Positions 31,345 to 43,194 of a DNA stretch of 64,000 nt are shown here, one piece after another. Numbering within the stretch: position 1 is the stretch's first letter; each line of letters opens with the position of its first letter. The notes beneath the pieces were generated by a model, which was not told the DNA's origin, did no database searches, and saw nothing but the letters and a program-made list of their open reading frames with translations. The stretch is taken from the NCBI GenBank assembly GCA_039566865.1, contig CM076949.1:3625001-3689000 (forward strand). Direction: 5' to 3'. The position numbers and the translations under genes were made by a program. The DNA comes from Aurelia coerulea (taxonomy: Eukaryota > Cnidaria > Scyphozoa > Semaeostomeae > Ulmaridae).

Positions 31345-31824
31345 CACACATCACGCATCACATCACACATTAGTTGATAGAGGAGTAAACCAATTAAGTG
31401 AGCAGCCGTTGCAACGTTTTGCTAAGTGTTGCGGGGACCTTTTTTTCGTTTAGTAATCTCTCTTGGATTACACATTTGGCAGCTCCGCAGTCAATGGGAA
31501 TCCGTTGCTTAAGAAATCGGCATCTACCTTTAATCATCACGAACAAATTGGGCTACATGTGAAGAGATCAGAATGCTGTTTCTTTTCAAATGCTGGATGA
31601 AGTAAATAAAATATCGTTACTTGTTCACATCGAAGTGCAACTACGGCAGTTCTCTAACCTTTGAAGCTGGAAGGATTTAGAAAACCTTCTCCATCGGCTC
31701 TAGATTTAATTTCATAGGCCTGGTTGCAAAAAAATCCAAAGATTGTACGCTTGGATTTGTGTCAAAATTAGACTTGGAAAAAGGATTTTTTTACGTAGGA
31801 GACTTGCCTTCTGGGGATACACAG
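31345..31824. other. No recognisable feature
   Basis: CACATCACACATCACG-type short repeats lie at 31340-31370; nothing else was seen. Confidence 0.4.
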
Positions 31825-32160
31825 GGTACGCGCGATGTTTGGAGCATTTTGGCACTACATACATAGGCTACATATGCAAAAACATCAGGCGCGAAGACCC
31901 GTGAAGACCATAACTTTGAGTTGAGACGAGAGAAATAGACTGGTCCTTAACTTGGAGGTAAATTCCCTTGAGGCTTTTTAGGCATGCGTATGATTTTGGC
32001 GCATTTTTGGCACCACACTACATACGTAAAAACGTAATGTTTTCTTGCGAAGCAAGGGCAGCCGTGAAGGCCATCTTCTTGCGTTGATTTAACGACACGA
32101 GAGAAAATGACTGGTTCTTCCCTTTAGACGTACGCGCGATTTTTGGCGCATTCAGCAACA
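31825..32160 (+). repeat. Diverged tandem repeat, about 140-155-bp unit
   Basis: GATTTTTGGCGCATTTTGGCAC-like anchors occur at about 31838, 31990 and 32130. Each unit also contains a GACGAGAGAAA(A/T)GACTGGT(C/T)CTT-like block. Confidence 0.5.
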
Positions 32161-34314
32161 TTCGAAAACGAGACAATAATGGTTGTTGATTCCTCTGAGT
32201 TTTGTCTGACTTTTGAAACAATGTCTGAAAAGCTGAAAAGGATACAGTGGAGTGTGGTATGACTCTTTGTTGGGACAAGACCGCAGACGTTTACCGCAAG
32301 TCTTCTTGGTATTTTCTAACCTAATTTGTATCACATGCAAAATAATACATCTATCCACGGTTTCTTCTATGGCCAAACCTCACTCTATCCCTTTTCATCC
32401 GAAACAAAAGTATATCAGATTCACTGCAATACAGTGTGCTTTATGAGGCAAAGCTTTATAAATTAACCCAAAATATAAATCACACTACAGATACCCATGA
32501 TACAGAAAAACTGACGATAAGTTTACAGGGGGAGGTTCTTTATGAGATATCGATTCAGGGTGTGCCGTTACCAAATGGTACTCTTCATTGCACCAATTTT
32601 TAGAGGAATGTCCCTTGTCTAGAAAGGAAGTTTTTTGTAGACTAAAACTACTAACTAGCCATACCGTTGGATTCATTTTACGGTCATTTTCCTTTGGTTA
32701 AAACTCACTTTATCCCTTTTCATCTAAAAAAACATAGCTTTAATCAAAGTAAACATATCGATTATGCAAAAAACTGGAGAAATCTTAACAGGAGGGCGGG
32801 CTGCTTTGTCAGAATTCCAGGATGGTACCTTTTGAGGCGTTGTATCATCTGAGGCTTGAGCCGACAAATTAGGCCCATACGCCATTGCCTGGAGCACTCG
32901 GCTTTTCGTACAGTGTTGCTATGGTTTCCATATCGGACATGAAATGGAGGGAAACAATTTCGTCCCAATTTTCAATGTGAAAGTCCATGAGTCGTAGTTC
33001 TAGCGTCCATCAGTCTATCAATGGCAATAACTACGCACTTGTAATCAGTCTAACGGTGCACGCCATCTGAAAGCCAAAACGGTAAAACAATTGAATAAAA
33101 TAAAAAACAATAATTCACTTCATTCATTATTTTATTTTGAGTAGGTTATTTCTAGCTAATTTAGGCCTACTGTGCATGCCGTATCCTATCCAGGCATGGG
33201 GTCCACTGGTTGGTGTAACGTCCCTTCAGAAGGACGGCTTATGACCGTGTGGACCAAAGCAACATCATTTAAGACAAAGAACACAGGGAAACAAGGGAGT
33301 ACCTTCACAAGGCAACGTCAGGAAAATTAAACACGCAAGGTAGGTAATGATTTAGCTTCAACCGCGCTGCAATATTTATATCTACATTTATTGCAACGAC
33401 TTCAGCGCGGCACGAGTAAGAAACCGCTTCACCCCCGTCAGGGATCTTGCGGTGCGTACATGATCTTGTGCTTATCATATGCAGTGTCAGCCAGGAACTG
33501 CCTAAGACGAATTATGGTGTCACCTTTCCAGGAAATTCAATACCTAAATTGATGCTGGTTTTCTCTTTGGTTAAAACTGTCAACATTTAATCTCTTTGCC
33601 AGAAGCAAAGATTATGGCATGGGAAGCAAGAAAATACCAAAGTCCAATTGAGGTATCATGTGACTTTCATGAAAGACAAACCAGGCATCTGTAGGACAGA
33701 GCACGCTCCTCCGCAGCGTCCTTCTAATTTGACTTTGTCTGTCCTTGTGTCATAAATTTGTTTATTTTGCTTAACCCCCTGTTATTCTTAAACCAACTTC
33801 AAAACGCTTGTTTTCACGATTGATATTATGGTAGTTTCTAAAAGTAGTAATTTTGCGAAATCTGACGCATGCGCAAGTTCGCTGCGAAGGAGCGTGTAGG
33901 ACTGAGCCTATCAAATGAAACCAGGTATGCACTTTGGGTCGACTTATTACAATCATCGTAGTTTCGCTCCTTGAAAAACTAATAATCGCGTTGAAGAGAA
34001 GTGCCATCATCCAATTAAAAAACGAAGCAAAAACTGGGACTGAAGTAGTTAATCTACACGTATGGAGTACAAAATAATCAGGAAGATTGATTCAAGATGG
34101 CGTCAAAATTTCCTATTACCAATTGGCGTCTTAAATAAAACAAACTGATTCAACAGCTTTAGCGGGAAAATATTTGCCATTTCTTAGTCTCTTTACAGGA
34201 ATCAAAAGTTAAGTTGGTATCAATTTTTCTCTGAGCTGCGAGAAGAAAAGTTCGAAGTGGTGGTCTTATTTCGAAAGGAACAAAGTCGATGACATGGCTG
34301 GTCAATGTTTATAT
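32161..34314. other. No supported gene
   Basis: TCACTCTATCCCTTTTCATC at about 32380 recurs with two changes at about 32706. A TTTAGGCCTACT motif lies at 33163. No splice-flanked frame was found. Confidence 0.4.
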
Positions 34315-34347
34315 GAGGTACTTTTGAGGTACTTTTGAGGTACTTTT
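34315..34347 (+). repeat. 11-bp direct repeat, three copies
   Basis: GAGGTACTTTT is repeated three times without interruption. Confidence 0.9.
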
Positions 34348-34608
34348 GATTGACGTCTTTCTATGCTTTTCACACACAACCTTGGTTCTATATCGCAGAC
34401 AGCTGCCTCGATATCATTTTGTGTCTCCAAAAGCTGAATGCTCCTTAACTACGCTGTTAAAAGTGGAAATTAATGGCATCCTTCCCAAATATCGAACTGG
34501 ACAATCATTCATAGGTTTATCTTTAATTTTTGCAATAACTTAACTTCTCGAACCATATTGAGTGAAGAAATCTGCAAAACCATTGATAGAGAAAGGAACC
34601 GTAAAACT

Positions 34609-34657
34609 CAACCTCGTCCCCAGGACCTTATGACAAAAGGCCCTGGGGACGAGGTTG
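34609..34657. mobile_element. 49-bp palindromic element, copy 2
   Basis: It has the same termini (CAACCTCGTCCCCAGG and its complement) as 30888-30951, with a shortened centre. The flanking 9-mers CGTAAAACT and CGCAAAAGT match at 7 of 9 positions, suggesting an older insertion. Confidence 0.75.
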
Positions 34658-34963
34658 CGCAAAAGTGTCATTTTTACAGCGAAAAACCGCAACCGTTCCA
34701 GAAATGGCCAAAACCGTGAACCGTCAGCCCCTACGATCCCTACGCTCAGGCATACACCCTTAATCTGCATGACCTTTCTCACAAACTTCACTTTCAACCA
34801 GAAATAAATAAAAGATTTATTTGTTGCCAAACACCTGGTAACTTCTAGACATGGTAAAACATTTACTGTACTGTCTAGTCCAGATTCAATGACAACTAAC
34901 AAACAAAACACCAGCATTTGCATTTACATTAAAATAGTTTATCGCAGTTGTGCTTGATTCCCA

Positions 34964-35012
34964 CAGCTTTCTTCTTTTGCGGAGGAAAACATTATTTACT
35001 ACTATGGAGGAG
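34964..35012. repeat. GCGGAGGAAAACAT repeat, copy 1
   Basis: CAGCTTTCTTCTTTTGCGGA through ACTACTATGGAGGAGCT matches 60896-60945 closely. Downstream (35013-35060) TCTCCTCCGCAGG and GCTCCTCCATAG can pair back to it, so this copy is the left arm of a foldback. Confidence 0.65.
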
Positions 35013-35162
35013 CTAGCGTCTCCTCCGCAGGTACAAATTAGTTGCAGCGCTCCTCCATAGAAGCACATCAGCAGTGTCTAGCTACCCATGGTTTATCCTT
35101 GAAATCCAAATTATAACATAGCAGAAAAAAGAATGAGTAAACAAAGATGTGTATCTGTACAG

Positions 35163-35763
35163 AACAAGGGCATATTTTGTAATACAATAGCAACAGTTGC
35201 GTTTGATTGACACCTCAATTCAAAGCGATTAGCGGATGCAGACAAAGGAAATTCTCTCAACCAGTAATTCAAAACAAAAAAAGCCGCAAAAGTTTCCCCG
35301 AAACTAGTAGGGCAAACTCTCGACTTGTGCAAGCGAAAGATGGTTTTTAAGAGAAGTTATGCGCTTATAGCGAAAGAAGAAGGGTAAATCTAAAGCTCTG
35401 TCGCTTAGATTATGTTTATTTGACTTAGGAGCTGTTTTGTAATCGTTTCATTTTAAGCCCTAGAGACGCGAGAATTACAATGCCTTCTGCTCGGCTCCTG
35501 AATCAAATAAACATAATCTAAGCGACAGAACTTTAGATTTACCCTTCTTCTTTCACTATAAGCACATAACTTCTCTTAAAAACCATCTTTTGCTTGCACA
35601 AGGCGAGAGTTTGCCCTACTAGTTTCGGGGAAACTTTTACGGCTTTGTTTGTTTTGAATTACTGGTTGAGAGAATTTCCTTTGTCTGCAGCCGCTAATCG
35701 CTTTGAATTGAGGTGTCAATCAAACGCAACTGTTGCTATTGTATTACAAAATATGCCCTTGTT
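35163..35763. mobile_element. Long-TIR MITE family (9-bp TSD), subtype A, copy 1
   Basis: This element is 601 bp, the same length as the two other subtype-A copies. It starts AACAAGGGCATATTTTG and ends CAAAATATGCCCTTGTT. The 9-mer TCTGTACAG is at 35154-35162 and again at 35766-35774, after two extra T bases. Its centre (35420-35510) is inverted relative to copies 2 and 3, so it sits in the opposite orientation. Confidence 0.85.
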
Positions 35764-35807
35764 TTTCTGTACAGTATTTAGTCAGCAAATCTCACCACTC
35801 TTGGGTG

Positions 35808-36409
35808 AGCATAGCTTGCAAATCTTTTAAAAGGTAAATTTTTTGATCTGTTTCTCTGGACTGAATGGCTTCAAAGAAACTTTAGCTAGTTTGCTATAAT
35901 TCTACCGGTGGAATTTTTTGAAATCTTCAATATTTTCAGATTAGATTGTTTTTCCTGTTTTTCAAGAATTCAAGAAAAGTTTAGGAAAAATATTAAAACC
36001 ATCGTAATTTCTAAACCTTTTGACGAAACATGGAATGGTTTTCAAGTATGGATGTCTACAATATGGTATCAAGTAGAAGTCTTTCACTCTTCTGGTTTAT
36101 GATTTAGAAATATGATGATGTCACATTCTCAAAAGGGTTGTAATAGAAAGACTTTTGCTTGATACCATGTTGTAGACATGTGTCGCCAAGAAGTTTTCAA
36201 ATTACGATGGTTTTAAGCGTTTATCTAACTTTTTCTTTAATTCTGAAAAAAATGAAGAACACACTCTAATTCTAAAAATAGTGAAGATTTCACGAATGTC
36301 CAACGGTAGAATTATAGTGAAATAGCTAAAAAATCTTTTAAGTCATTCAGTTCAAAGAAACATGTCAAAGAAGTTTACACCAATTTTTCAAAGATTTGGA
36401 GTCTCTGCT
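35808..36409. mobile_element. AGCATAGG-family MITE, copy 3 (diverged)
   Basis: It begins AGCATAGCTTGCAAATC and ends GATTTGGAGTCTCTGCT. The interior is colinear with copies 1, 2 and 4 (AAACCATCGTAATTTCTAAA; TGGTATCAAG; GGTTTATGATTTAGAAA). No target duplication survives. Confidence 0.7.
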
Positions 36410-37154
36410 CCAGGAAGCTAACACAAATGTGCATCCAATTCTACAGTAAAATTATCTTCTGTTGAAGAAGGGAATTGCCGTCATTTGATATTGCATGGCG
36501 AAAAATCAAGGAAGGAAACGATTCCTAAAATAAGTGACAAGTAGGAAGGAAATTTGGTACAAACGCTCTGGTACCCAGATATTTGTGGGCATTCGATTTG
36601 GTACTTTAGATCCTTTAGTTCGTCAGTTGTCACAAAAGTCAAAAGTTGCTTTTGAAAGGAGGGCTGGAACTGATTATCAACACCTAAGGATCAATTTATT
36701 GCGATCCCCATTGACTACCAAATAATCTTTCATGTAATGGCCATGGGTTAGACATAGTTTTGCTACCTGTGGTCTTGTCCTAGTAGTAATATAAAGTAGC
36801 TCGTAAGTAGAGTTTTTTAGTATGTTCCATTGCTCGCAAGAGCGATTCGATTTAAAGTTGTATAGGCTTCCACCTTTGAGCGACCTCACGTTACTGCAAG
36901 CCGTAACCGTAACGGATGGTTGGGAAATGTGTCTATTTAGCCGAAGCATTTTGTGAAACGTAGGTTTTAAAGGGAAAATTTCCCAGCAAATTGCAAAATA
37001 GAAACCACTTGAAAACAGCCTGTTTAATTTTCCATTAAAACTTATAGAAGTTTCTTGCATGAGGTATGAGGGTACAATTTCTCAAAAAAAGGAACAGCCT
37101 GATGTTTCTTAAAAAATGGTTTCTATTTTGCGGGTTCTTACTGTATATTCAATC
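36410..37154. other. No gene; possible pogo-like fragment
   Basis: A run near 37120-37143 (GGTTTCTATTTTGCGGGTTC) resembles the inner end of the pogo-like MITE at 6590. The opposite end was not found. A 127-codon minus frame (36677-37060) has no support. Confidence 0.35.
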
Positions 37155-37162
37155 GAGCGATC

Positions 37163-37306
37163 CGAGGGGCGGATCACTCTGTAAAAATCTCGTACACCTT
37201 TGACAAAAATCCCTTTGCTTTCAAGAAAAATCCGTAAAAAATCCCTAAAAATCCTAATGTTTAAAAAACTCTCGTACGCCATTTCGGAAGAGTGAAACAC
37301 CCCTCG
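37163..37306. mobile_element. CGAGGGG-ended hAT-like MITE, copy 4
   Basis: This 144-bp element has perfect 8-bp duplications GAGCGATC (37155-37162 and 37307-37314). The ends are CGAGGGGCGGATCAC and GTGAAACACCCCTCG. It has the same orientation as copies 2 and 3. Confidence 0.92.
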
Positions 37307-37314
37307 GAGCGATC

Positions 37315-38769
37315 CACTTGAAATTTGAACTTGTACTATGACGTCACTTTTCCATCAGTGAATCAAATAATCAAATATCTGGAAAATGTCACTATGCGCG
37401 GAATTTCCCGCATTGTGGAAAAACTAGGCTCAGCAGGCTTACCGTATACGACGGTACCCGTTGAGGTATGTGAAATTTGGCAGGCAAATTAACACGTGAT
37501 ATTCACAAGGTTATTGTGAAACAATGTTAAACCATACCACGCAGGCTTAACGAACGTGCCAGTGAAACGGGTAAGCACACTATGGCAACCAGCAGAAATT
37601 CAATAAAATAATCAAGTGCATTTTTTACTTAGCAGGTTGCGGATTTCCCATTGAGACCTGCAAAGAACCGGGGGTTTTATTCAAGGGTATACCACGGTAT
37701 TATCAAATGGTAGTTTTCTAATCAATGCAAAGCCGACCACTAATTGATATTATTAATATATTGCCACAAATGTTTTTCTGAAACGGTGTTTTGACAGGGA
37801 ACTCCATGCGGTGCAAATTGTGCACACAGACACGGTGGCATTTACACAGATTGAGAAATGCAACGAGAATGTAAATTTCTTGTCGAGATACCAAAATATG
37901 TTGAAACTGCCGCGGAAGGGCTTTCATCCAAATATTAAAATGTTACCAGTAGCATGGAAAGATGTGAATTGTTCAGAACCGCGCGGCTTCTTCGCAGGGT
38001 TAATTACTATTGCAACTGCCGTATACGTTTCTCTGTCACGTGGCTTACAGCGGAATCATCAGGACCGCCGAGGGCAAGATGCGGAATTATTGCTTATTGT
38101 AGGGCCTCCACATCATTGCAGGGGGATGATACATTTTCCAGGGGTCTGTGTGGCTTTTGCTTTTTGGTACGCGCGCCTCATCTCTGATGTAATACCCGTG
38201 TAATATTCGTTAACGGCATTATTGACTTTTCGGCGCATTTCATACAAAAAGAAATCATGCCGTGTTTGAAGCAAAGCAAAGGGCAGCTGAGCAACTTACA
38301 ATCATAATAGAACAACGAGAAATCGCGAAATCCCATTGTTCTTAAACAAAGCACATGGCACGAAATCAAAACAAACAATGGATACACCTGTGCGAGCTTT
38401 ATCTTATCAATGGCTGCTGCCATGTGCTCTTCATTGTGCAATGAGATGCTTTTATACTTTACTTTAGAATACATTGCAATGATGCAAACGGCATCAAATT
38501 TCTGAAATCCAATTGAAATGTCAATGACGCAAACCTTTGAAAAGTTAGGCATCAATCGAAGAAATTCTAAAAATCAGATTCGTCAATGCAATGCGTCGAG
38601 TAGGACACTTCAAGTGTGAATTCAGAATCAATAGATCAAGAGCTCGCTCGCAAAAAGATGCACTTGCATGTGTATTAGCACGTCTTGGAGTTGCTGACTG
38701 GTGGAAGAATTTCCTAGCAAGAATAAACAAGTTTTCCGACGGGGGCTAGCTTTCAAGGTGAAAAACTAC
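37315..38769. other. No supported gene
   Basis: A 130-codon plus frame (37811-38203) and a 125-codon minus frame (38178-38555) overlap in part and have no recognisable domains or splice context. Confidence 0.4.
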
Positions 38770-39205
38770 CAAAGGCCCTGCCCTGCTGACCTTGCTACGT
38801 AGAGCGAGGAGAGTCACCAACTCTCTGTAATTCCAGGGTAAAGGAATCATGAGGTGCTGCATAGGACCAGGACGCTGCTTCGATCAGCTCAGCTTCTCAG
38901 CGTCCTAAACGTGTCCTAAACATACCTTCGGATGCTGGGTAGAAATGCAGAACAAAGCTGTAAATTCCATTGTCCCATTTTGATACAGTTTTATAGGGTA
39001 TGCTTCAACTCAAAGCTTGAGACCTTGATTTAGCCAATCAGAGATAAGTGCTTGCTGACTTATGACACAAGAAAGTTAAAAAGGAATGGCTTCGAAAACG
39101 ACGCTTTCTTTGTTCTCCAAAAATATGCAAGAAAGGGGCCTAAATTAAATATGGTGCCAGCCTTTGGGTTTCATGACCTCAATGTAATGCAGAACTTCTG
39201 CTATT
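38770..39205 (+). mobile_element. SINE-like retroelement, copy 3 (lacks the tRNA head)
   Basis: From CCTGCCCTG the sequence is colinear with copy 1 (inverse of 16100-16520): CACCAACTCTCTGTAATTCC, ACCTTCGGATGC, AGCTTGAGACCTTGATTTAG, CCAATCAGAGATAAGTGCTT and GAAAGGGGCCTAAATTAAAT. The tRNA-derived part is missing at the left. Confidence 0.75.
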
Positions 39206-39489
39206 TAAATTTACTTTCAAATTTATACAGTCCGAAGGTCCAACTCAATCAAAGCCATCAATATTTACCGAAAAAGTTATGATTTTTGGAGGAAATAAAT
39301 GCCGTGAAGTGAACCAAATTTATTGAAACGAAACTTTCATTTATCTATTTTCCGTCTGCTTCCAAAAAAAAAATGTAATGTAAAAATGCAAGCCAATTAT
39401 TACCAACGGTTAAAAAGAAATCCCCCAGACTCTCGTGAAGTAAAGTGATTCATATTCAGAAACGGTGCAAAAAAGCCTTTCGTAGAAAT

Positions 39490-40709
39490 ACAAAGCGCTT
39501 CAGAAAAAAACATAACCCAACTATAATTGAAAATCTTAAAAAAATGATAAGATTTGAGTAGATTTACTGTATACCGTCTGAAATTACGGGTTTTCTTCTT
39601 TCTGATGACAGGCAATTTGGAGATATTAATGGAATTATCTATCATGTAATTGATATTTTAGTACGTGTGGCCGATTTCAAATGCAGCATGCATGCTGTAA
39701 CAGCAAAATCAACACCTTTCTTTTTCACTGTAAAAATCACAAAATAGATTTTTTCAAAGCATTTCAGGCCTAGAACCACTTGAGGTAAAGCCATTAGATC
39801 AGAAAAAGACAAATCTACAGGGTGTCCCAAAAAATTGTGCCCCGTTTGTCTGAAGATTGTGACAAAACGGCAAAAGATTCTCGCCAAACTTTTGCATGGT
39901 GGTGCTCGTCAGATGTTCAATTAAAGTTCGCCACCATCCCCATGAAAATCCGTTGAAAATGATGGAGCTATGACCTTCAGGAGACCAAATTTGCCCGATC
40001 ACTGAAACCAGCGGTCGGCCATTTTGTCTTACTATTTTGCAGCGAAAATAAATAGCTTCATGGATTGAAAATGAAACAGCAGCCTCCAATGTCATAGCTC
40101 TCGTGAAAATTCCGATAATCCTCGGAGAGTTCTACTATTTCTGAACTCACAGAAATTATTTCTTACCTCACGTGAAGATACGTATCACTGCAAAATAGTA
40201 AGACAAAATGGCCGACCGCTGGTTTCAGTCATCAGGCAAATTTGGTCTCTGAAGGTCATAGCTCCATCATTTTTCAACGGATTTTTACGGGGATGGTGGC
40301 AAACTTTAAATGAACATCTGAAGAGCACCATCATGCAAACGTTTGGCGAGAATATTTGGCCGTTTTGTCGCAATCTTCAGACAAACGGGGCACAATTTTT
40401 TTGGGACACCTTGTATTTCCACGAGATACATTTATCAAGAATGATGAAATAAGCTCTCCCAAAGATGAGTTTTCGTTTGTGTAAATGTTCTGTCACTTTC
40501 CTGCATCTAAATTAGGCCATACTTCCTAAAACGTCAATTGGGTGATGAATAATCCAAGTAATAAGCCTATTCTGGATGTCATGGGAAAGAGGATAGATTG
40601 TGCTTTGAGATGGTATGCACTAAATTGATTCAAATTATATTATTTCCTGAAGAATCTCTAATAAAGTTGGGTTGCATTTTTGCTAAAACACCCTACATAT
40701 CAAATTTAA
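39490..40709. mobile_element. AACCCAAC-type mariner-like MITE, interrupted
   Basis: The left arm has CATAACCCAACTATAATTGA. The right end is the complement of GTAGGGTGTTTTAGCAAAAA followed by GCAACCCAACTTTATTAGAG. Arms and interior (CATTTCAGGCCTAGAACCAC; AGTATGGCCTAATTTAGATG on the complement) match 52431-53061. The TA-flanked element 39818-40413 is inserted in the middle; without it this copy is about 620 bp. Confidence 0.65.
39818..40413. mobile_element. CAGGGTGTCCC mariner-like MITE, copy 1, nested
   Basis: This 596-bp element has TA duplication at 39816-39817 and 40414-40415. Terminal arms of about 250 bp start CAGGGTGTCCCAAAAAATTG and end with the complement of CAAGGTGTCCCAAAAAAATT. TA target and CAGGGTGT ends are typical of Tc1/mariner-superfamily elements. 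There is no transposase frame. Confidence 0.85.
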
Positions 40710-41550
40710 AAAGTTTCAATAGCTCAATTCCGAAAAATTAAATAATAATTTACAACTCGTTTCAAGATTCGTGCTTTATTTAGTCTTATAGTAAAAGAAG
40801 GTAAATGTTTTAAGATATGTGACGACAAAATAAAGAGAATAATTGGAATAATTCACGAAGAAAGGAAGGCATATCTTGCAAGTAGACTGCAATGCCCAGG
40901 AAGGAAAATTGCTCAATTTGCAATAGTAGAGGGCATTCTGGAGAAGAAACTTTTATCTAAGGCGGTGGAAGATGACATTTGATATATTCCTATAAAGCAA
41001 GCTGCGGCATTTGCAGTGAGAATTGAAGATTTGCTAATTCAAGCATGCTTATCGATGAAATATCATGACTTCATGGCTTCAATATTTCTTGAAGCAACAT
41101 TTCTTATGGAATGAAATCGAACGATGATATACAGACAAGATGAATGCCAAGCAGTATCCTTTGAGCCCATTGCATCGCTGTGGAAGCAAAGATGAATTCC
41201 TGGAAGTGTTTTCAACAGAGTGGCATAAATCTTCCGCTTTTCTCGAAAGGAAATTTGTTTCAGAAGTCATATGCGAATTGCAAAATGTATGACGACATAC
41301 GCCGGTACGATCTGAGTAACACATTTCTGGAAGATTAGTCAATTCTGTTTCCGTATTTGCGCCTCGCATTCTAAAACCAGGACAATGGTTTTCTTAAACA
41401 GGGTGTCTCAAATGACTGATCGAAATTTTAACTGTTAATGCGGAGGAGCATCGATTTCAAAATATTCAAATTGGTTTTGTCTGCAAGACAAAGTTTCAAC
41501 TACCGGCTGGCCAGAAAAAAGTTCCCATTTTTGAAAATTAACAGCATCTA
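40710..41550. other. No gene; isolated CAGGGTGTCTCAA terminus
   Basis: CAGGGTGTCTCAAATGAC at about 41399 looks like one end of another mariner-like element whose partner end was not found. The 96-codon minus frame 41079-41369 is unsupported. Confidence 0.35.
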
Positions 41551-42138
41551 CAGGGTGTCCCAAAAAAATTGTGTCCCGTTTGCCAAAAGATTGCGACAAA
41601 ACTGCAAAAGATTCTCGCCAAATGTTTGCATGATGGTGCCCTTCAGATATTCATTTAAAGTTTGCTACCATCCCCATGAAAATCCGTTGAAAAATGATGG
41701 AGCTATGATCTTCAGGAGATCAAATTTGCCTGATGACTGAAAACAGCGGTCGGCCATTTTGTCTTACTATTTTGCAGTGATAAATAGCTCCATGGATGGA
41801 AAATGAAACAGCAGCCTCCAAGGTCATAGCTCTCATGAAAATTCCGATGATCCTCAGAGAGTTCCACTATTTCTGACCTCACAGAAATTATTTTTCACCT
41901 CACGTGAAATCACTGCAAAATAGTAAGGCAAAATGGCCGACCGCTGGTTTCAGTCATCAGGCAAATTTGGTCTTCTGAAGGTCATAGCTCCATCATTTCT
42001 CAACAGATTTTTACGAGGATGGCAGCAAACTTTACCGGAACATCTGAAGAGCAACAGCAACTAAAAGTTTGGCAAGAATCTTTTGCCTTTTTGTTGCAAT
42101 CTTTAGGCAAACGGGGCGCAATTTTTTGGGACAGCCTG
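41551..42138. mobile_element. CAGGGTGTCCC mariner-like MITE, copy 2
   Basis: This 588-bp element has TA at 41549-41550 and 42139-42140. It matches copy 1 over its whole length (GGTCGGCCATTTTGTCTTAC on both arms), in the same orientation, only 1.1 kb away. Confidence 0.88.
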
Positions 42139-42303
42139 TAGAGCACTAGCACTTGATGGATTGGAATGAATCGAATTTAGCTTGATAGCTGAGAGATTGA
42201 ACTGTCTTTGTCATTTTCTTGTATTTTCATAAGCATTGAAAATAGGTAAATTCAACCTCATGAAAATTTCATGTTTGCGAAATGCCTGAAAATAACCTAA
42301 ACC

Positions 42304-42538
42304 CCCGGGGGGGGGGGGTACTTCATTGTCAACATGATTCGACCTAAATCTGGACTTTGAGAAAAGGACCCATTCGTATGACGGAATATTCAAAAATTTC
42401 GAGCCCATTTGAATGAATATCAGGAAATTTTTGACCCATGCATATGAATTTGTCGATTTGAAACAAAGGAAAATTTCAGTTTTTTGGTGTGGATTATCAT
42501 TATGGGGCCCATTGATGGGAAAATTCTCAAAGAACTAG
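42304..42538. mobile_element. G-run-ended MITE, copy 3 (truncated)
   Basis: Starting CCCGGGGG and GTACTTCATTGTCAACATGA, this is the inverse of 4327-4561 (CTCAAAGTCCAGATT; CGAAATTTTTGAATA). It breaks off at about 42538, directly before the truncated MITE at 42546, so both were cut by one rearrangement. Confidence 0.75.
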
Positions 42539-42545
42539 CCGCGAA

Positions 42546-43029
42546 TCAAAGCCGCGAAAGTTTCTCTGAAACCCAAGTAGCTAGCGCGCTCGTTGTGCAC
42601 CCCAGAAATTGCTTTTAAGAGCAAATATGAGGAAACATCGAAAGAAGAAAGATATATCTACACATCTACCTCGGGCATTTTCTTTCTTTGGTTCAGAAGC
42701 CGAACAGTAAGTGTTTTAATTACACCCAAAAAAGAAGAAAATTGAATCGCTTCCCAATCGGCTTTTGAATCAAATAAATTAAATGCCAGTGGCAGATGTG
42801 TAGATATATCCTTCTTCTTTCGATCTATGCTCAAGTTTGCTCTTAAAAAAATTTCTGGAATGCACAATAAGTGAGCTAGCTACCAGGGTTTCAGAGAAAC
42901 TTTTGCGGCTTTGATTGTTTTGAATTACTGGTTGAGAGAATTTCCTTTGTCTGCGATCGGTAATCGCTTTGAATTGCGGTGTCAATCAAAACCAACTCGT
43001 GCTATTGTCTTACCAAATCTGTCCTTGTT
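42546..43029. mobile_element. Long-TIR MITE family, subtype B, copy 2 (left end deleted)
   Basis: It begins inside the left arm at CAAAGCCGCGAAAGTTTC and ends CAAATCTGTCCTTGTT. It is colinear with 10269-10865 and 56188-56787. The outer roughly 115 bp of the left arm and the left target copy are missing. Confidence 0.8.
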
Positions 43030-43194
43030 CGGCGTAGGGATATCGTATGCACATTCATTGCCATGGGATTGAAAGTCTTCAGTATTTGTTTGAAAATCTA
43101 TTCCTGAGAGAGGTGGATTCACTTACATATTGTTCTGTTTGAGGAGATTCCTTATGATCTGATCTTCAAGTGTCTTATGATAAATGATAATAAT

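Noticed and set aside
35111..35830. Paired frames in MITE arms as genes
   Set aside because: They are mirror images on both strands of the same inverted repeat and recur with every copy, so not independent genes.
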